Assembly: GCA_964640795.1 (NCBI GenBank)
Contig: CAZXIN010000006.1
Coordinates: forward strand, 1-64,000
DNA length: 64,000 bases
Source of the DNA: M269 sp964640795
GTDB taxonomy: Bacteria > Pseudomonadota > Gammaproteobacteria > Enterobacterales > Alteromonadaceae
Direction of reading: 5' to 3'
In this document: positions 9,589 to 18,808 of the stretch, piece after piece
Layout of the letters: the number at the start of each line of letters is the position of its first letter
Numbering within the stretch: the first letter of the stretch is position 1
Position numbers and translations under genes: made by a program
Notes under the pieces: generated by a model
What the model saw: only the letters and a program-made list of their open reading frames with translations
Database searches by the model: none
What the model was told of the DNA's origin: nothing

Positions 9589-9623
9589 CCCAATTACTTG
9601 AGTAAAACACTCAAGTAATTGGG
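9589..9623. promoter_or_regulatory. Perfect 15-bp inverted repeat in the nfuA leader region
   Basis: CCCAATTACTTGAGT (9589-9603) is followed by a five-base loop AAAAC and its exact reverse complement (9609-9623). No T-tract follows on either strand, so it is not a standard terminator. It lies 42 bases upstream of nfuA and 161 bases before the M14 peptidase. It could be an operator or a hairpin in the nfuA leader. It does not look like an IscR or Fur site. Confidence 0.6.
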
Positions 9624-9783
9624 TATGTCTTAGATCGGTTAGATATTTTACGTCGAAACAAGCATAAAATGCGTTGAACAACGGCGAAATACATTATCAA
9701 AAACCATTCTTACGCACTTAATTGACTTACCTATTCAGACACTGTTAGCGTTACACTTTTAAGGCCCTAAAAAAGTAACAATC

Positions 9784-12351
9784 ATGCGATTTAAAACAGT
9801 TATTGGAGCATTGCTCTCATTGATGCTGTCGTCTGCTATTTTTGCGCAGCCAGCGTCAGATCTGGACTATTTACCGACGGACGTTAGCTACGATCCTACA
9901 ATCCCTAAGCCTGCCGACGTACTCGGCTACCCTGTTGGAACTTGGCACGCAAGGCATGATCAGCTAGTAACCTACATGAAGACACTGGCTGAAGTATCTC
10001 CCAGAATTTCATTGATAGAAACGGGCAAAACACACGAGCAACGTTCATTACTGTTATTGCATATTTCTGCACCTGAAAACATCCGCAATATAGAACAGAT
10101 TCGCACTGCACATATTAATCGTATTGCCAACAAGCAAGCAGCTGATCCAAACAAGGATCCTATGGTGCTATGGATGGGATATAGTGTGCATGGAGATGAA
10201 GCATCTGGCAGTAATGCGTCTATGTTGGTGGCTTACTATCTTGCGGCGGCACAAGGTGAAAAGATTGATCGCCTGTTGAATGACAATGTTGTCTTACTTG
10301 ACCCTTCGATTAACCCCGATGGTTTGGCGAGGTTCGCGCACTGGGCGAATTCACACCGTGGTGAGACGTTGGTTTCTGATCCAAATCATATTGAACATGT
10401 GCAGCGTTGGCCTTCCGGTAGAACCAATCACTATTGGTTTGACTTGAATCGTGATTGGCTCTTGACTACGCACCCCGAGTCGCGCGCGCGTATTAATCAA
10501 TTCCATCGTTGGCGCCCGAATGTCCTTACCGATTTCCACGAGATGGGCACAAACAGCACTTATTTCTTCCAGCCGGGTATCCCTTCGCGTAAGAACCCCT
10601 ACACGCCTGATACAAATCTAGATTTGACCGAAAAGCTGTCTGTTTTCCATGCAAAAGCACTAGACAAAACGAATCGCTTATACTTTACCGAAGAGTCGTA
10701 TGACGACTTTTATTACGGCAAAGGCTCTACCTATCCAGACGTTCATGGTGCTGTTGGTATTCTATTTGAACAAGCAAGTTCAAGAGGGCATGTACAAGAA
10801 TCAACAACGGGCGAAGTAAGCTTTCCTTTTGCTATTCAAAACCAAGTGACGACTTCTTTGTCAACTTTTGAAGGTTCATTGGTTAACAAGGCAGGATTGC
10901 TAGCTTTTCAACATCAAAGTAATGTTGAAGTTGATGATTTAGTCAAGAAAGATAAAGCTGCCGGCTTTATCATTAGTGAACCTCATGACAAACAGCGCAT
11001 GCAGGCGATGTTGGATATATTGGCTAGACACCAAATTAAGGTGCAAACCCTGAGTAAAAGCGTGACATTAAATGATCAACGCTTTGATGCTCAAGGTAGT
11101 TATTATGTGTCGCTAAACCAACCACAATATCGCCTAATTAAATCACTCTTTTCAACGCGTAAACGCTTTAACGACAATACTTTTTACGACGTATCAAACT
11201 GGAATATACCCCTATCGTTTAATATTCCTTATGCAGAAGTGTCTAAGAGTGATTTACGTAAAGTCGATGTTGAAGGTGATGGTTCTTCGCAGGCACCGGT
11301 CACCAATCGACTTAATGATAACGCTTATGCTTACGCCTTTTCTTGGGACAACTATTTAGCACCAAAGTTACTTCAGCAAGCGCTAAATGCAGGCTTAAAG
11401 GTTAAAGTTGCAGGCAGATCTTTTGTTGCAGAAACTGATGTTGGACAAGTTAACTTTGCGCCAGGCGCCGTTGTTTTTCCACGTGGTTTGAATCAGCCTG
11501 CAGGCTTTGAGAAGACGCTTGAAGCGTTAGCTAACAATAACAATATTCAAGTGTGGTCTGTTCAATCAGGTTTAACTGGTCAAGGTATCGATTTAGGCAG
11601 CCGCAATATGCTTAACCTCGACAAGGTTAACGTTATGATTGTTGGTGGTGTAGGCACCTCTCAGTACGAAGTGGGTGAAGCTTGGCACTATTTGGATACT
11701 CGCGTTGGTATGCCGGTATCGATTGTTGATAGAGATCGCCTTGGGCAAGTCGATCTGAGTCGTTATACACACATTATTTTTGTGCAAGGTAATTATAATG
11801 ACTTAAGTGACAGTGTTACCGGTAAGATAGCTTACTGGTTGAATAATGGCGGCGTATTGATTGGTCAAAAATCAGCGAACCAATGGTTCAGCAACAAAGA
11901 GTGGTTAAAGGCCAAGTTTTTAAGCCGACAAGAAGTAAATGATGCATTTAATACTGATGGCTTGAGTTATGGCGATATTGAAGTACTAAATGGTAAAAAG
12001 CGTATTGCAGGTGCAGCATTCGCCACTGATATCGATTTGACTCATCCACTGGCCTTTGGTTTCTATAACGAAACACTTCCAATATTCAAAAACAGTACAG
12101 CTGTCATGCAAGCACCAGATAAACCATTCATTATGGTCGCTCAATATAAAGATAAACCATTGATGGCGGGCTATACAGCGCCAGAACTAGAAGACACTAT
12201 TGCCGAAAGCGCCGCTATTGTGGCGCATACTGTTGGTCAAGGGAAAGTCATTGCCTTCGCCGATAATGTAAATTTCCGAGGTTACTGGTATGGTACTAGC
12301 CGCTTAATGAGTAACGCGATATTTATGTCTGGTTTCATTAATGCCAATTAG
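9784..12351 (+). CDS. Secreted M14 family zinc carboxypeptidase-like protein
   Basis: An 855-residue exported protein with signal peptide MRFKTVIGALLSLMLSSAIFAQ. The M14 domain (about residues 45-380) has the HxxE zinc pair as His136 and Glu139 in SVHGDEASGSN, plus DFHEMGTNSTYFFQPG. The long remainder includes a region resembling a class I glutamine-amidotransferase-like fold (about 610-720), as in other long M14 proteins of marine bacteria. It probably trims peptides outside the cytoplasm. It is a single gene between nfuA and comF. Confidence 0.9.
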   Translation: MRFKTVIGALLSLMLSSAIFAQPASDLDYLPTDVSYDPTIPKPADVLGYPVGTWHARHDQLVTYMKTLAEVSPRISLIETGKTHEQRSLLLLHISAPENIRNIEQIRTAHINRIANKQAADPNKDPMVLWMGYSVHGDEASGSNASMLVAYYLAAAQGEKIDRLLNDNVVLLDPSINPDGLARFAHWANSHRGETLVSDPNHIEHVQRWPSGRTNHYWFDLNRDWLLTTHPESRARINQFHRWRPNVLTDFHEMGTNSTYFFQPGIPSRKNPYTPDTNLDLTEKLSVFHAKALDKTNRLYFTEESYDDFYYGKGSTYPDVHGAVGILFEQASSRGHVQESTTGEVSFPFAIQNQVTTSLSTFEGSLVNKAGLLAFQHQSNVEVDDLVKKDKAAGFIISEPHDKQRMQAMLDILARHQIKVQTLSKSVTLNDQRFDAQGSYYVSLNQPQYRLIKSLFSTRKRFNDNTFYDVSNWNIPLSFNIPYAEVSKSDLRKVDVEGDGSSQAPVTNRLNDNAYAYAFSWDNYLAPKLLQQALNAGLKVKVAGRSFVAETDVGQVNFAPGAVVFPRGLNQPAGFEKTLEALANNNNIQVWSVQSGLTGQGIDLGSRNMLNLDKVNVMIVGGVGTSQYEVGEAWHYLDTRVGMPVSIVDRDRLGQVDLSRYTHIIFVQGNYNDLSDSVTGKIAYWLNNGGVLIGQKSANQWFSNKEWLKAKFLSRQEVNDAFNTDGLSYGDIEVLNGKKRIAGAAFATDIDLTHPLAFGFYNETLPIFKNSTAVMQAPDKPFIMVAQYKDKPLMAGYTAPELEDTIAESAAIVAHTVGQGKVIAFADNVNFRGYWYGTSRLMSNAIFMSGFINAN

Positions 12352-12366
12352 CATTGATGAAGCTCG

Positions 12367-13089
12367 TTATTTCTCATCGGTATGATACCCAAGGGTTAGT
12401 CCGACACACCATACCTCAATGGTTAAGTTGGGATTAGCTGATAATAAGGTCTTACAAAGGCTATTAACTGTTGCACCAGTTGTAACCACGTCATCAAAAA
12501 TGATGACGTGGTTTTTATCAAGCTGCCCCGTCAAACTAAAAGCGTCTTTAACATTACTCCTCCGTTGTTTTGCACTAAGCTCAGTCTGCGGATCAGTCTG
12601 TCGTTTTCGTTGGCAAGTTTCTTTTTGCCAATACAGTTTACTGATATTAAGTTGCCTGACAATTTCTAAGCTTTGATTGTATTTCCGGTGTCTTAGTCGT
12701 GACTGATGCAAAGGCATAGGGATAATGATGGAATTATCGGTGATTGGAGACGTTTCTGCTTCAGTCATGCAATGCCAAATGAAGAGATCGGCTAAGGCTT
12801 TTGCATTGACCAGACGATTACCGAATTTTAACTGTGATATTAGGGATGATATCGGCCATTGATAAGGCGCGAGAGCCAGTAACTTCTGATACCTTGGTGG
12901 CTCCAAGTGTGAGTATATATTCTGTCTATTGAGTAGATTATAGTGGCAACTTTTGAGGTCAAATAAGTTAATATCATCCCTGCAATAATGACAAATAGGT
13001 TTGCTACTGGATTGGCGACATAAAATACATTGTTGCTGGGATAAACAAATATGAGTGAGTCGGCGAAGCCGGTCTAATAGAAAATTCAT
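12367..13089 (-). CDS. comF: ComF/GntX family phosphoribosyltransferase-like protein
   Basis: Four N-terminal cysteines (21, 24, 33, 36) form a likely zinc finger. A type I phosphoribosyltransferase fold follows, with the PRPP-binding motif VIIFDDVVTTGAT near residue 195. ComF is tied to DNA uptake in competent bacteria; the E. coli homologue GntX/YhgH is required to use DNA as a nutrient. The gene diverges from bioH, as in many gammaproteobacteria. Confidence 0.92.
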   Translation of the reverse strand: MNFLLDRLRRLTHICLSQQQCILCRQSSSKPICHYCRDDINLFDLKSCHYNLLNRQNIYSHLEPPRYQKLLALAPYQWPISSLISQLKFGNRLVNAKALADLFIWHCMTEAETSPITDNSIIIPMPLHQSRLRHRKYNQSLEIVRQLNISKLYWQKETCQRKRQTDPQTELSAKQRRSNVKDAFSLTGQLDKNHVIIFDDVVTTGATVNSLCKTLLSANPNLTIEVWCVGLTLGYHTDEK

Positions 13090-13146
13090 AGCGCCATCCT
13101 TGGTAGCTTGAGATGATCATAAGATGTTAGTGAATAAGAAAGACTG

Positions 13147-13932
13147 ATGACACAACAATTACGTACAGTAACAGCCGGGGTAGGGCCTAATTTGGTCTTG
13201 CTTCATGGTTGGGGGCTTAATAGTGGTGTATGGGAAAGCCTGGTCCCTAAACTCGTCCCTTATTTCTCGGTGACCTTAGTCGACTTACCTGGCTTTGGCT
13301 TAAATCATGACATTTTGCCAGATGAGTACAATATATCCTCCATTTCTGACTTGCTGTTAGATGCGATACCAAGTGATTCGATACTGTTAGGCTGGTCTTT
13401 GGGGGGCTTGATTGCTCAACACATAGCAATCTCTTACCCCAATAAAATCAAACGCCTCGTGCTGTTGTGTAGTTCCCCCAAATTTAAGGCGACTCAGGAG
13501 TGGTATGGTATTGCTGAATCGGTATTGAGTGTATTTCACCAGCAACTGGATGATGATGTTGGTAAAACCTTGGAACGTTTTTTAGCTATACAGGCTATGG
13601 GCAGTCCGTCGGCGAAATCGGATATCCAGCAGATAAGGCAATCTATTCACAAATACCCTCTGCCTCATAAAGACGCCTTAAGTGGTGGATTGGAGATATT
13701 GTCGGAGGTTGATCTGCGGCTTCAGTTGTCTCGAATTACGGCGCCTACAAACTGGTTTTTTGGTCGACTGGACAGTTTAGTGCCACAAAAAGTCGCAGGG
13801 ATGATTAAAGTGTTACAACCCACAGCTAAGCAAATGGTGATACAAAAAGCATCACATGCTCCTTTTATATCTCACCTAGACAGCTTTGTTAACCTTCTAT
13901 TAGATGAATTGCAGCCTGAAGGCTCACCATAA
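13147..13932 (+). CDS. bioH: Pimeloyl-[acyl-carrier protein] methyl ester esterase
   Basis: BioH hydrolyses pimeloyl-ACP methyl ester to end the disguised fatty-acid phase of biotin synthesis. The alpha/beta hydrolase triad is visible: Ser84 in GWSLGG, Asp209 in GRLDSLVP and His237 in ASHAPF. The length of 261 residues is typical. The position divergent to comF is a conserved gammaproteobacterial arrangement. Confidence 0.94.
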   Translation: MTQQLRTVTAGVGPNLVLLHGWGLNSGVWESLVPKLVPYFSVTLVDLPGFGLNHDILPDEYNISSISDLLLDAIPSDSILLGWSLGGLIAQHIAISYPNKIKRLVLLCSSPKFKATQEWYGIAESVLSVFHQQLDDDVGKTLERFLAIQAMGSPSAKSDIQQIRQSIHKYPLPHKDALSGGLEILSEVDLRLQLSRITAPTNWFFGRLDSLVPQKVAGMIKVLQPTAKQMVIQKASHAPFISHLDSFVNLLLDELQPEGSP

Positions 13933-14038
13933 CCTAGCGTTATATCTCTACGCTGTTTGGCCTAAACGATTCTAAGAATCCCCTACCAATATGAGTTGAT
14001 TTGGTTAATAATTATACATGAGGTAATAGGGGTGTTGT

Positions 14039-14359
14039 ATGCCAGTAGGTATTGAAAACAATATAAACTCAGCAATATTGTCTGGAGCATTTGGTCTGCA
14101 GAATGCGTCTAATGGTATTACACAAGCAGCTACCAATATTGTTGAGCAAACGACTGCACCGAGAGATCGTCTAACACTGTTGTCGGACGCCGCTGTTCAG
14201 CAAGTGAATGTCACTCGGGATAGCCTGCCAGCAGGAGGTGATAGCTTGACCGATAGTTTAGTTTCGCTGCAACTCAACCTTACCAATGCACAAGCTTCAG
14301 CTAATGTTATCGACCGAGTTGACGAAACTTTAGGTCGATTTATCAACGAGATTGTTTAG
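14039..14359 (+). CDS. Small conserved-looking protein of unknown function
   Basis: A 106-residue protein with no signal peptide or membrane segment. Its N-terminus (SAILSGAFGLQNASNGITQAATNIVEQT) loosely resembles the start of flagellar rod and hook proteins, but the match is too weak for a call. GAGG upstream (about 14020-14023) is distant from the ATG; a weaker GGGGTG is closer. It ends 11 bases before the SprA-related gene, and the pair is probably one operon. Confidence 0.72.
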   Translation: MPVGIENNINSAILSGAFGLQNASNGITQAATNIVEQTTAPRDRLTLLSDAAVQQVNVTRDSLPAGGDSLTDSLVSLQLNLTNAQASANVIDRVDETLGRFINEIV

Positions 14360-14370
14360 GCGCTTATCTT

Positions 14371-15381
14371 ATGAATGTTATTGCGCCAATTCCAACGGGT
14401 ATTCCAGTTAATCTGGGGGCTTTTAATACCGAGTCGGCTCGCCGTGACAATCAATTAAGAGAAACTATTCCTGCACCGACAGAAGCCGAGAGTTCTGCCG
14501 CTGAGGGAAGTATTGGTTCAGAAGGTGAGCGTGCACGCGCTGCTGCCACACAAGTCCCTACCCTGCTGGTCTATGAACGTCCTCAAATTCAGCCTCAAGT
14601 GTTGAATGCTAATGCAGCATTAGCAGAAAGCGAAGGGAATCTACCTGATAACGCGCAAGATCAAAGTGCGGGTCGTGAAGAAGCTGAATCAAGGCAGCAA
14701 GAACAAGCAGAACAACAGCAAATAAGAGAGTTACAGGCTCGAGATCGTGAAGTGCGAGCTCATGAGCAAGCGCATGCAGCCGTTGGCGGGCAGTTTGCAG
14801 GATCGCCAAGCTATGAATTTGAAACCGGGCCTGATGGCAGGCAATACGCTGTAGGCGGTGAAGTGTCTATTGATGTTTCGGAGGAAGCTACACCAGAAGA
14901 ATCATTAAGGAAATTCCAACAAGTAGAAGCTGCAGCCCTTGCACCGGCAGAGCCATCACCTCAAGATTTTAGAGTCGCTGCTGAAGCTCGCCAAGGCGCC
15001 AATGAAGCGCGCGCAGAAATTGCGCAAGAGCGTGCCGAAGAGTTAAATGGTAATGGTGACTCATCACAGTTCGGTGGTCAGGCAAGTCAAATTAACGGAG
15101 CCGATAGCACAGAAAATACAGATGATTCAGCAGGAGACCAAGCGGGCACTGATGGTACGCCAGACGTTGGAGACATTACTATAAATCCAGGTGTCGGTGC
15201 GCCGACTCGGACTTTGGATACACCCACGCAATTTGAAGGTATTCCATTTAATCCTTTTGAACAAATCAATGTTGAGCCACCTCAACAAGAAGAGCGTATT
15301 GCCCGATTTTCACAGCGCATTGCGGACTTCTATGATGCCGCAACGCAACCTGGATTAGCAGGTTTTAGTCAGACCGCCTAA
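14371..15381 (+). CDS. SprA-related putative metalloprotease (CJM1_0395-like family)
   Basis: The core (about residues 115-225) has the family signature: a coiled-coil-like segment rich in Glu, Gln and Arg, the zinc-protease motif HEQAH (His131, Glu132, His135), then a segment with YEFETGPDGRQYAVGGEV. Both flanks are low-complexity, rich in Ala, Glu, Asp, Gly and Pro. There is no signal peptide. Biological function is unknown to me. The HExxH motif suggests a zinc peptidase, but activity is inference. Confidence 0.85.
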   Translation: MNVIAPIPTGIPVNLGAFNTESARRDNQLRETIPAPTEAESSAAEGSIGSEGERARAAATQVPTLLVYERPQIQPQVLNANAALAESEGNLPDNAQDQSAGREEAESRQQEQAEQQQIRELQARDREVRAHEQAHAAVGGQFAGSPSYEFETGPDGRQYAVGGEVSIDVSEEATPEESLRKFQQVEAAALAPAEPSPQDFRVAAEARQGANEARAEIAQERAEELNGNGDSSQFGGQASQINGADSTENTDDSAGDQAGTDGTPDVGDITINPGVGAPTRTLDTPTQFEGIPFNPFEQINVEPPQQEERIARFSQRIADFYDAATQPGLAGFSQTA

Positions 15382-15434
15382 ACTTTACTTTTAAAGCGGC
15401 CCTGTGAGAATTGCTGCGGCATGCTCAGATTAAC

Positions 15435-17753
15435 TTACTTCTTTTTCGCTTTCGCAAATGCATCTGCAAATGCTGAACCCATGGCAGCGTTTGCTGGGTT
15501 TGATTGTCCTCTGTTTGAGGGTTTGTAGGAACCCCCCCCGCCCTTTTCTTTTCTCTGATGGTTGCTTTTTGGCTTTTGCCCTTGTTGCGGAATGTCGTCT
15601 TTGAGTTTCATCGTAAATGAAATACGCTTACGGCTTGCGTCCACTTCCAGTACTTTAACCTTAACGATGTCGCCGGCCTTAACTACTTCTCTAGGGTCAG
15701 AAACGAACTTGTCTGTTAAAGCAGAAATATGTACTAAGCCGTCTTGATGAACACCGACATCGACAAACGCGCCAAAATTGGCGACGTTACTAACAACGCC
15801 TTCCAAAATCATACCGGGCTTCAGGTCACTGATTGTTTCAACACCTTCTTTAAAGGTTGCTGTTTTGAATTCTGGGCGAGGATCACGACCTGGCTTATCT
15901 AATTCTTTCAACACATCTTTAATCGTTGGTAAGCCGAATTGCTCATTGGTGAAATCTTCAGGTTTAAGCTTCTTAAGCAAGTCTGTATTTCCAATAAGAT
16001 CATTCATCGCTTTTTCAGCTTTCAGGCTGATTGTCTCAACAAGTTGGTAAGATTCAGGGTGCACAGAGGAAGCATCCAATGGGTTTTCACCTTCGCGAAT
16101 GCGCAAGAACCCAGCACATTGCTCATAGGCTTTAGGTCCTAATCGTTCAATTTTTAATAGTTGCTTGCGACAGGTAAATGCGCCTGATTGATCGCGAAAC
16201 TGTACAATGTTATTCGCCAATGTTCTATTTAAGCCTGAGACATGACTCAATAAAGCTGGCGATGCAGTATTGATGTCGACACCTACAGCATTTACACAAT
16301 CCTCGATGACAGCGTCGAGTGACTTGCCTAATTGGCTTTGGCTAACATCGTGCTGATATTGGCCTACACCAATGGCTTTGGGTTCTATCTTAACAAGCTC
16401 TGCAAGAGGATCTTGCAAGCGTCGAGCAATGGAAACTGCTCCCCTTAATGACACATCCATATCTGGTAATTCATTGGATGCTAACTCTGATGCTGAGTAA
16501 ACAGAAGCTCCGGCTTCACTGACGACAATCTTGCTAAGTTTGAGTTCTGGATTGGCTTTGATGAGTTCGCTAACGAGTTTGTCCGTTTCTCTTGAACCTG
16601 TGCCATTGCCAATGCTGACCAATTGCACTTTATGCTGTTTGCAGGCATTTGCTAATGTACGCAGGGATTTATCCCAGGCATTTTGTGGTGCATGTGGGAA
16701 TATAGTGCTCGTTGACAGTACTTTGCCCGTTTCGTCGACAATAGCGACTTTAACACCTGTACGTAAGCCTGGATCAAGCCCCATGGTGACTTTCGCTCCA
16801 GCGGGAGCTGCCATGAGTAAGTCGTTAAGGTTTTTGGCAAAGACGTCAATGGCTTCAGCTTCTGCTTGTTCTCTTACTGCACTGAATAATTCATTTTCCA
16901 TTTGCAGTAAAATTTTAACGCGCCAAGTCCATTGGATCACTGTTTTTAGCCAAGTGTCTGCTGGGTTGTTTTTAAACATGAAGCCTACATGGTCTGCAAT
17001 AATTTTCTCACAATATGAGCTTCTATCCCCTTCTTCGTTAGCTGGGTCTGCATTCATGCTCACTTGTAACAAAGCTTCGTTACGGCCTCTAAATAAAGCC
17101 AAAGCGCGGTGAGACTTAATTTTTTTAAGTGACTCAGAGTGGCTGAAATAGTCACTATACTTTGCCGCTTCTTTTTCTTTGCCTTCTATTACTGTGCTTT
17201 GAATATGCGCATTCTCAGTGAGATGTCTACGGATCTTTTGCTTAAGAGCTGCATCTTCAGCAAAGCGTTCCATTAAGATATAACGTGCGCCATCAAGTGC
17301 GGTTTTCTCGTCTTCTACATCTTGATTAATGAAGTCTTTTGCGAGTGCCTCTGGTTCCTGAGTTGGATCGTTAAACAAGGAGTCTGCTAATGGTTCTAAG
17401 CCATTTTTTATGGCTATCTGGCCTTTAGTAACACGCTTAGGCTTGAAGGGTAGATACAAATCTTCGAGCTCTGTTTTGCTCTCAACATCACTGATTTTCT
17501 TCGCAAGCTCTGGGGTTAGCTTCTCTTGCTCTTCTATGGACTTTAAAATAGCACTCTTACGATCATTTAGTTCTCGCAAATAGCCCAAGCGTTGAAACAA
17601 ATCTCGCAGTTGCGCGTCATCTAATCCATTCGTTGCTTCTTTACGATAGCGGGCTATAAAAGGCACGGTCGCACCGTCATCGAGTAGAGTGACAGCCGCT
17701 TGGACTTGCGAGGGTTTAACACCAAGTTCGCTGGCGATTTTGTCTATGATCAT
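15435..17753 (-). CDS. tex: RNA-binding transcription accessory protein Tex
   Basis: A full-length Tex protein of 772 residues. It has the N-terminal Tex domain, a YqgF/RuvC-like nuclease fold (about residues 325-450, starting TMGLDPGLRTGVKVAIVD), tandem helix-hairpin-helix motifs (about 490-560) and a C-terminal S1 RNA-binding domain (about 650-720, GMILEGVVSNVANFGAFVDVGVHQDGLVH). Tex is a conserved nucleic-acid-binding factor affecting transcription and, in some species, toxin expression. The C-terminus is Gly-, Lys- and Asn-rich, with a run of eight C at 15532-15539 encoding part of a GGGG stretch. Confidence 0.97.
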   Translation of the reverse strand: MIIDKIASELGVKPSQVQAAVTLLDDGATVPFIARYRKEATNGLDDAQLRDLFQRLGYLRELNDRKSAILKSIEEQEKLTPELAKKISDVESKTELEDLYLPFKPKRVTKGQIAIKNGLEPLADSLFNDPTQEPEALAKDFINQDVEDEKTALDGARYILMERFAEDAALKQKIRRHLTENAHIQSTVIEGKEKEAAKYSDYFSHSESLKKIKSHRALALFRGRNEALLQVSMNADPANEEGDRSSYCEKIIADHVGFMFKNNPADTWLKTVIQWTWRVKILLQMENELFSAVREQAEAEAIDVFAKNLNDLLMAAPAGAKVTMGLDPGLRTGVKVAIVDETGKVLSTSTIFPHAPQNAWDKSLRTLANACKQHKVQLVSIGNGTGSRETDKLVSELIKANPELKLSKIVVSEAGASVYSASELASNELPDMDVSLRGAVSIARRLQDPLAELVKIEPKAIGVGQYQHDVSQSQLGKSLDAVIEDCVNAVGVDINTASPALLSHVSGLNRTLANNIVQFRDQSGAFTCRKQLLKIERLGPKAYEQCAGFLRIREGENPLDASSVHPESYQLVETISLKAEKAMNDLIGNTDLLKKLKPEDFTNEQFGLPTIKDVLKELDKPGRDPRPEFKTATFKEGVETISDLKPGMILEGVVSNVANFGAFVDVGVHQDGLVHISALTDKFVSDPREVVKAGDIVKVKVLEVDASRKRISFTMKLKDDIPQQGQKPKSNHQRKEKGGGGSYKPSNRGQSNPANAAMGSAFADAFAKAKKK

Positions 17754-17911
17754 GGAAAAGAATGGTCCTGTAGATAATGATATGTGTTGATCTAACGAGT
17801 ATGGAACAACAGGCTTAACAATAAATGACTAGTTTATCAGTGTTGGGCAGCGCTCTAACAGCAAATTATTAACAAATTGTGTGGAGTAAGATTAAAGCTT
17901 TGTCGAAAGAG

Positions 17912-17935
17912 GCCTTTCTAATGAATAAGAAAGGC
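17912..17935 (-). terminator. Hairpin, possible terminator of the 75-residue gene
   Basis: GCCTTTCT and its exact complement AGAAAGGC enclose an eight-base loop. It lies 18 bases beyond the stop of the 17953-18180 gene. The following T-tract on the minus strand is weak (CTCTTTCG). Confidence 0.45.
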
Positions 17936-17952
17936 GCTAGTCGGTCGCTCAA

Positions 17953-18180
17953 TTACTTCCAGTAGTTGTTTGCGGCTGAGACAGTTTGGAAGTTTGTTGC
18001 GATAACTTGAGAAGAAGCAATAAGGTTCGTTGCATCTTCACCATATACAGGCCTTAATTTCTGCCTTATATCATCAGAAGGCTGTGTGTACTTGACCCCC
18101 ATTCTAGATAACTTAATTGCTAACTCGTAGCCTTCTTGTGGTGTATCGGTTACTAAGCTTGATAACCATGCATCGCTCAT
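17953..18180 (-). CDS. Small hypothetical protein, 75 residues
   Basis: Soluble and mixed in composition, with no motif I recognise. A good ribosome site (GAGGAA about seven bases before the ATG) and a hairpin just after the stop argue that it is real. It diverges from the OhrR-type regulator and shares its 140-base upstream region, so it may be regulated by it. Confidence 0.68.
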   Translation of the reverse strand: MSDAWLSSLVTDTPQEGYELAIKLSRMGVKYTQPSDDIRQKLRPVYGEDATNLIASSQVIATNFQTVSAANNYWK

Positions 18181-18253
18181 TGTTATTTCCTCATTGTTGG
18201 GTTTCGATAAGTTTGACTAATTCATAATGTTCGTGCACTAACTTTTTGTCAAC

Positions 18254-18277
18254 TAATTGTTGAGGGGTGAACAATTA
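18254..18277. promoter_or_regulatory. Inverted repeat TAATTGTT-N8-AACAATTA, possible OhrR-type operator
   Basis: An exact eight-base inverted repeat lies 43 bases before the MarR/OhrR start, in the divergent promoter region. The AATTGT half-sites resemble those I recall for OhrR operators in Bacillus (TACAATT/AATTGTA). Autoregulation is inference. Confidence 0.4.
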
Positions 18278-18320
18278 AAAGGCAAAATAGTCGGCACTCA
18301 TTTTGTAAGGAGAGGTTTTC

Positions 18321-18758
18321 TTGGTAGCGCCTAGATTAGACAATCAACTGTGTTTTGCTTTGTACTCTGCATCGAGTCATTTAACAGCGATATACAGGCC
18401 TTTATTAGAACCATTGAATTTAACTTACACTCAGTTCATTGTGTTGATGGCGTTATGGGAAAAAGACAATGTTTCTATTAGTTACTTGGCGGAGCAAGCA
18501 GGCTTAAGTAAAGCGACAATGACCCCATTGTTAAAACGGTTGGAACAAAAAAAGTTGATTCAAAGGCAGCGGCTTGATGACAATGATCGACAGAAAAATA
18601 TAGCGCTAACGGAAGAAGGGCAAGCCTTATCAATTCAAGGGGAAGAGGTTGCTGAAAAAGCCTTTTGTGCTTCTGGTTTAACAAAAGAGCAAGCAAAAGA
18701 CATGATCAATTTATGTCAAACTATTGCTCGCAAAGAACTTGCGCCTGCTGAAAGGTGA
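18321..18758 (+). CDS. MarR family regulator, OhrR-like peroxide sensor
   Basis: A 145-residue winged-helix regulator. The N-terminal LDNQLCFALYSAS closely matches OhrR proteins, in which the Cys (here Cys11) is oxidised by organic hydroperoxides. The HTH (about residues 55-80, ISYLAEQAGLSKATMTPLLKRLEQKKLI) and wing (DDNDRQKNIALTEEG) are intact. The start is a TTG, supported by AGGAG seven bases upstream. No ohr gene is adjacent, although a peroxiredoxin-like gene lies about 2.4 kb away. Confidence 0.88.
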   Translation: MVAPRLDNQLCFALYSASSHLTAIYRPLLEPLNLTYTQFIVLMALWEKDNVSISYLAEQAGLSKATMTPLLKRLEQKKLIQRQRLDDNDRQKNIALTEEGQALSIQGEEVAEKAFCASGLTKEQAKDMINLCQTIARKELAPAER

Positions 18759-18808
18759 TCTATTCATAGGGAGGTCATGTGCCGGCAATTGGGTTAGATC
18801 AAAAAGCT

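Noticed and set aside
15532..15543. Run of eight C in tex, considered as a phase-variable tract
   Set aside because: It encodes a Gly run in the low-complexity tail; a frameshift there would change only the last few dozen residues, so a switching role is unlikely.
16531..17112. 193-codon frame antisense to tex
   Set aside because: Shadow of the tex reading frame, with no ribosome site or domain; tex is unmistakable on the other strand.
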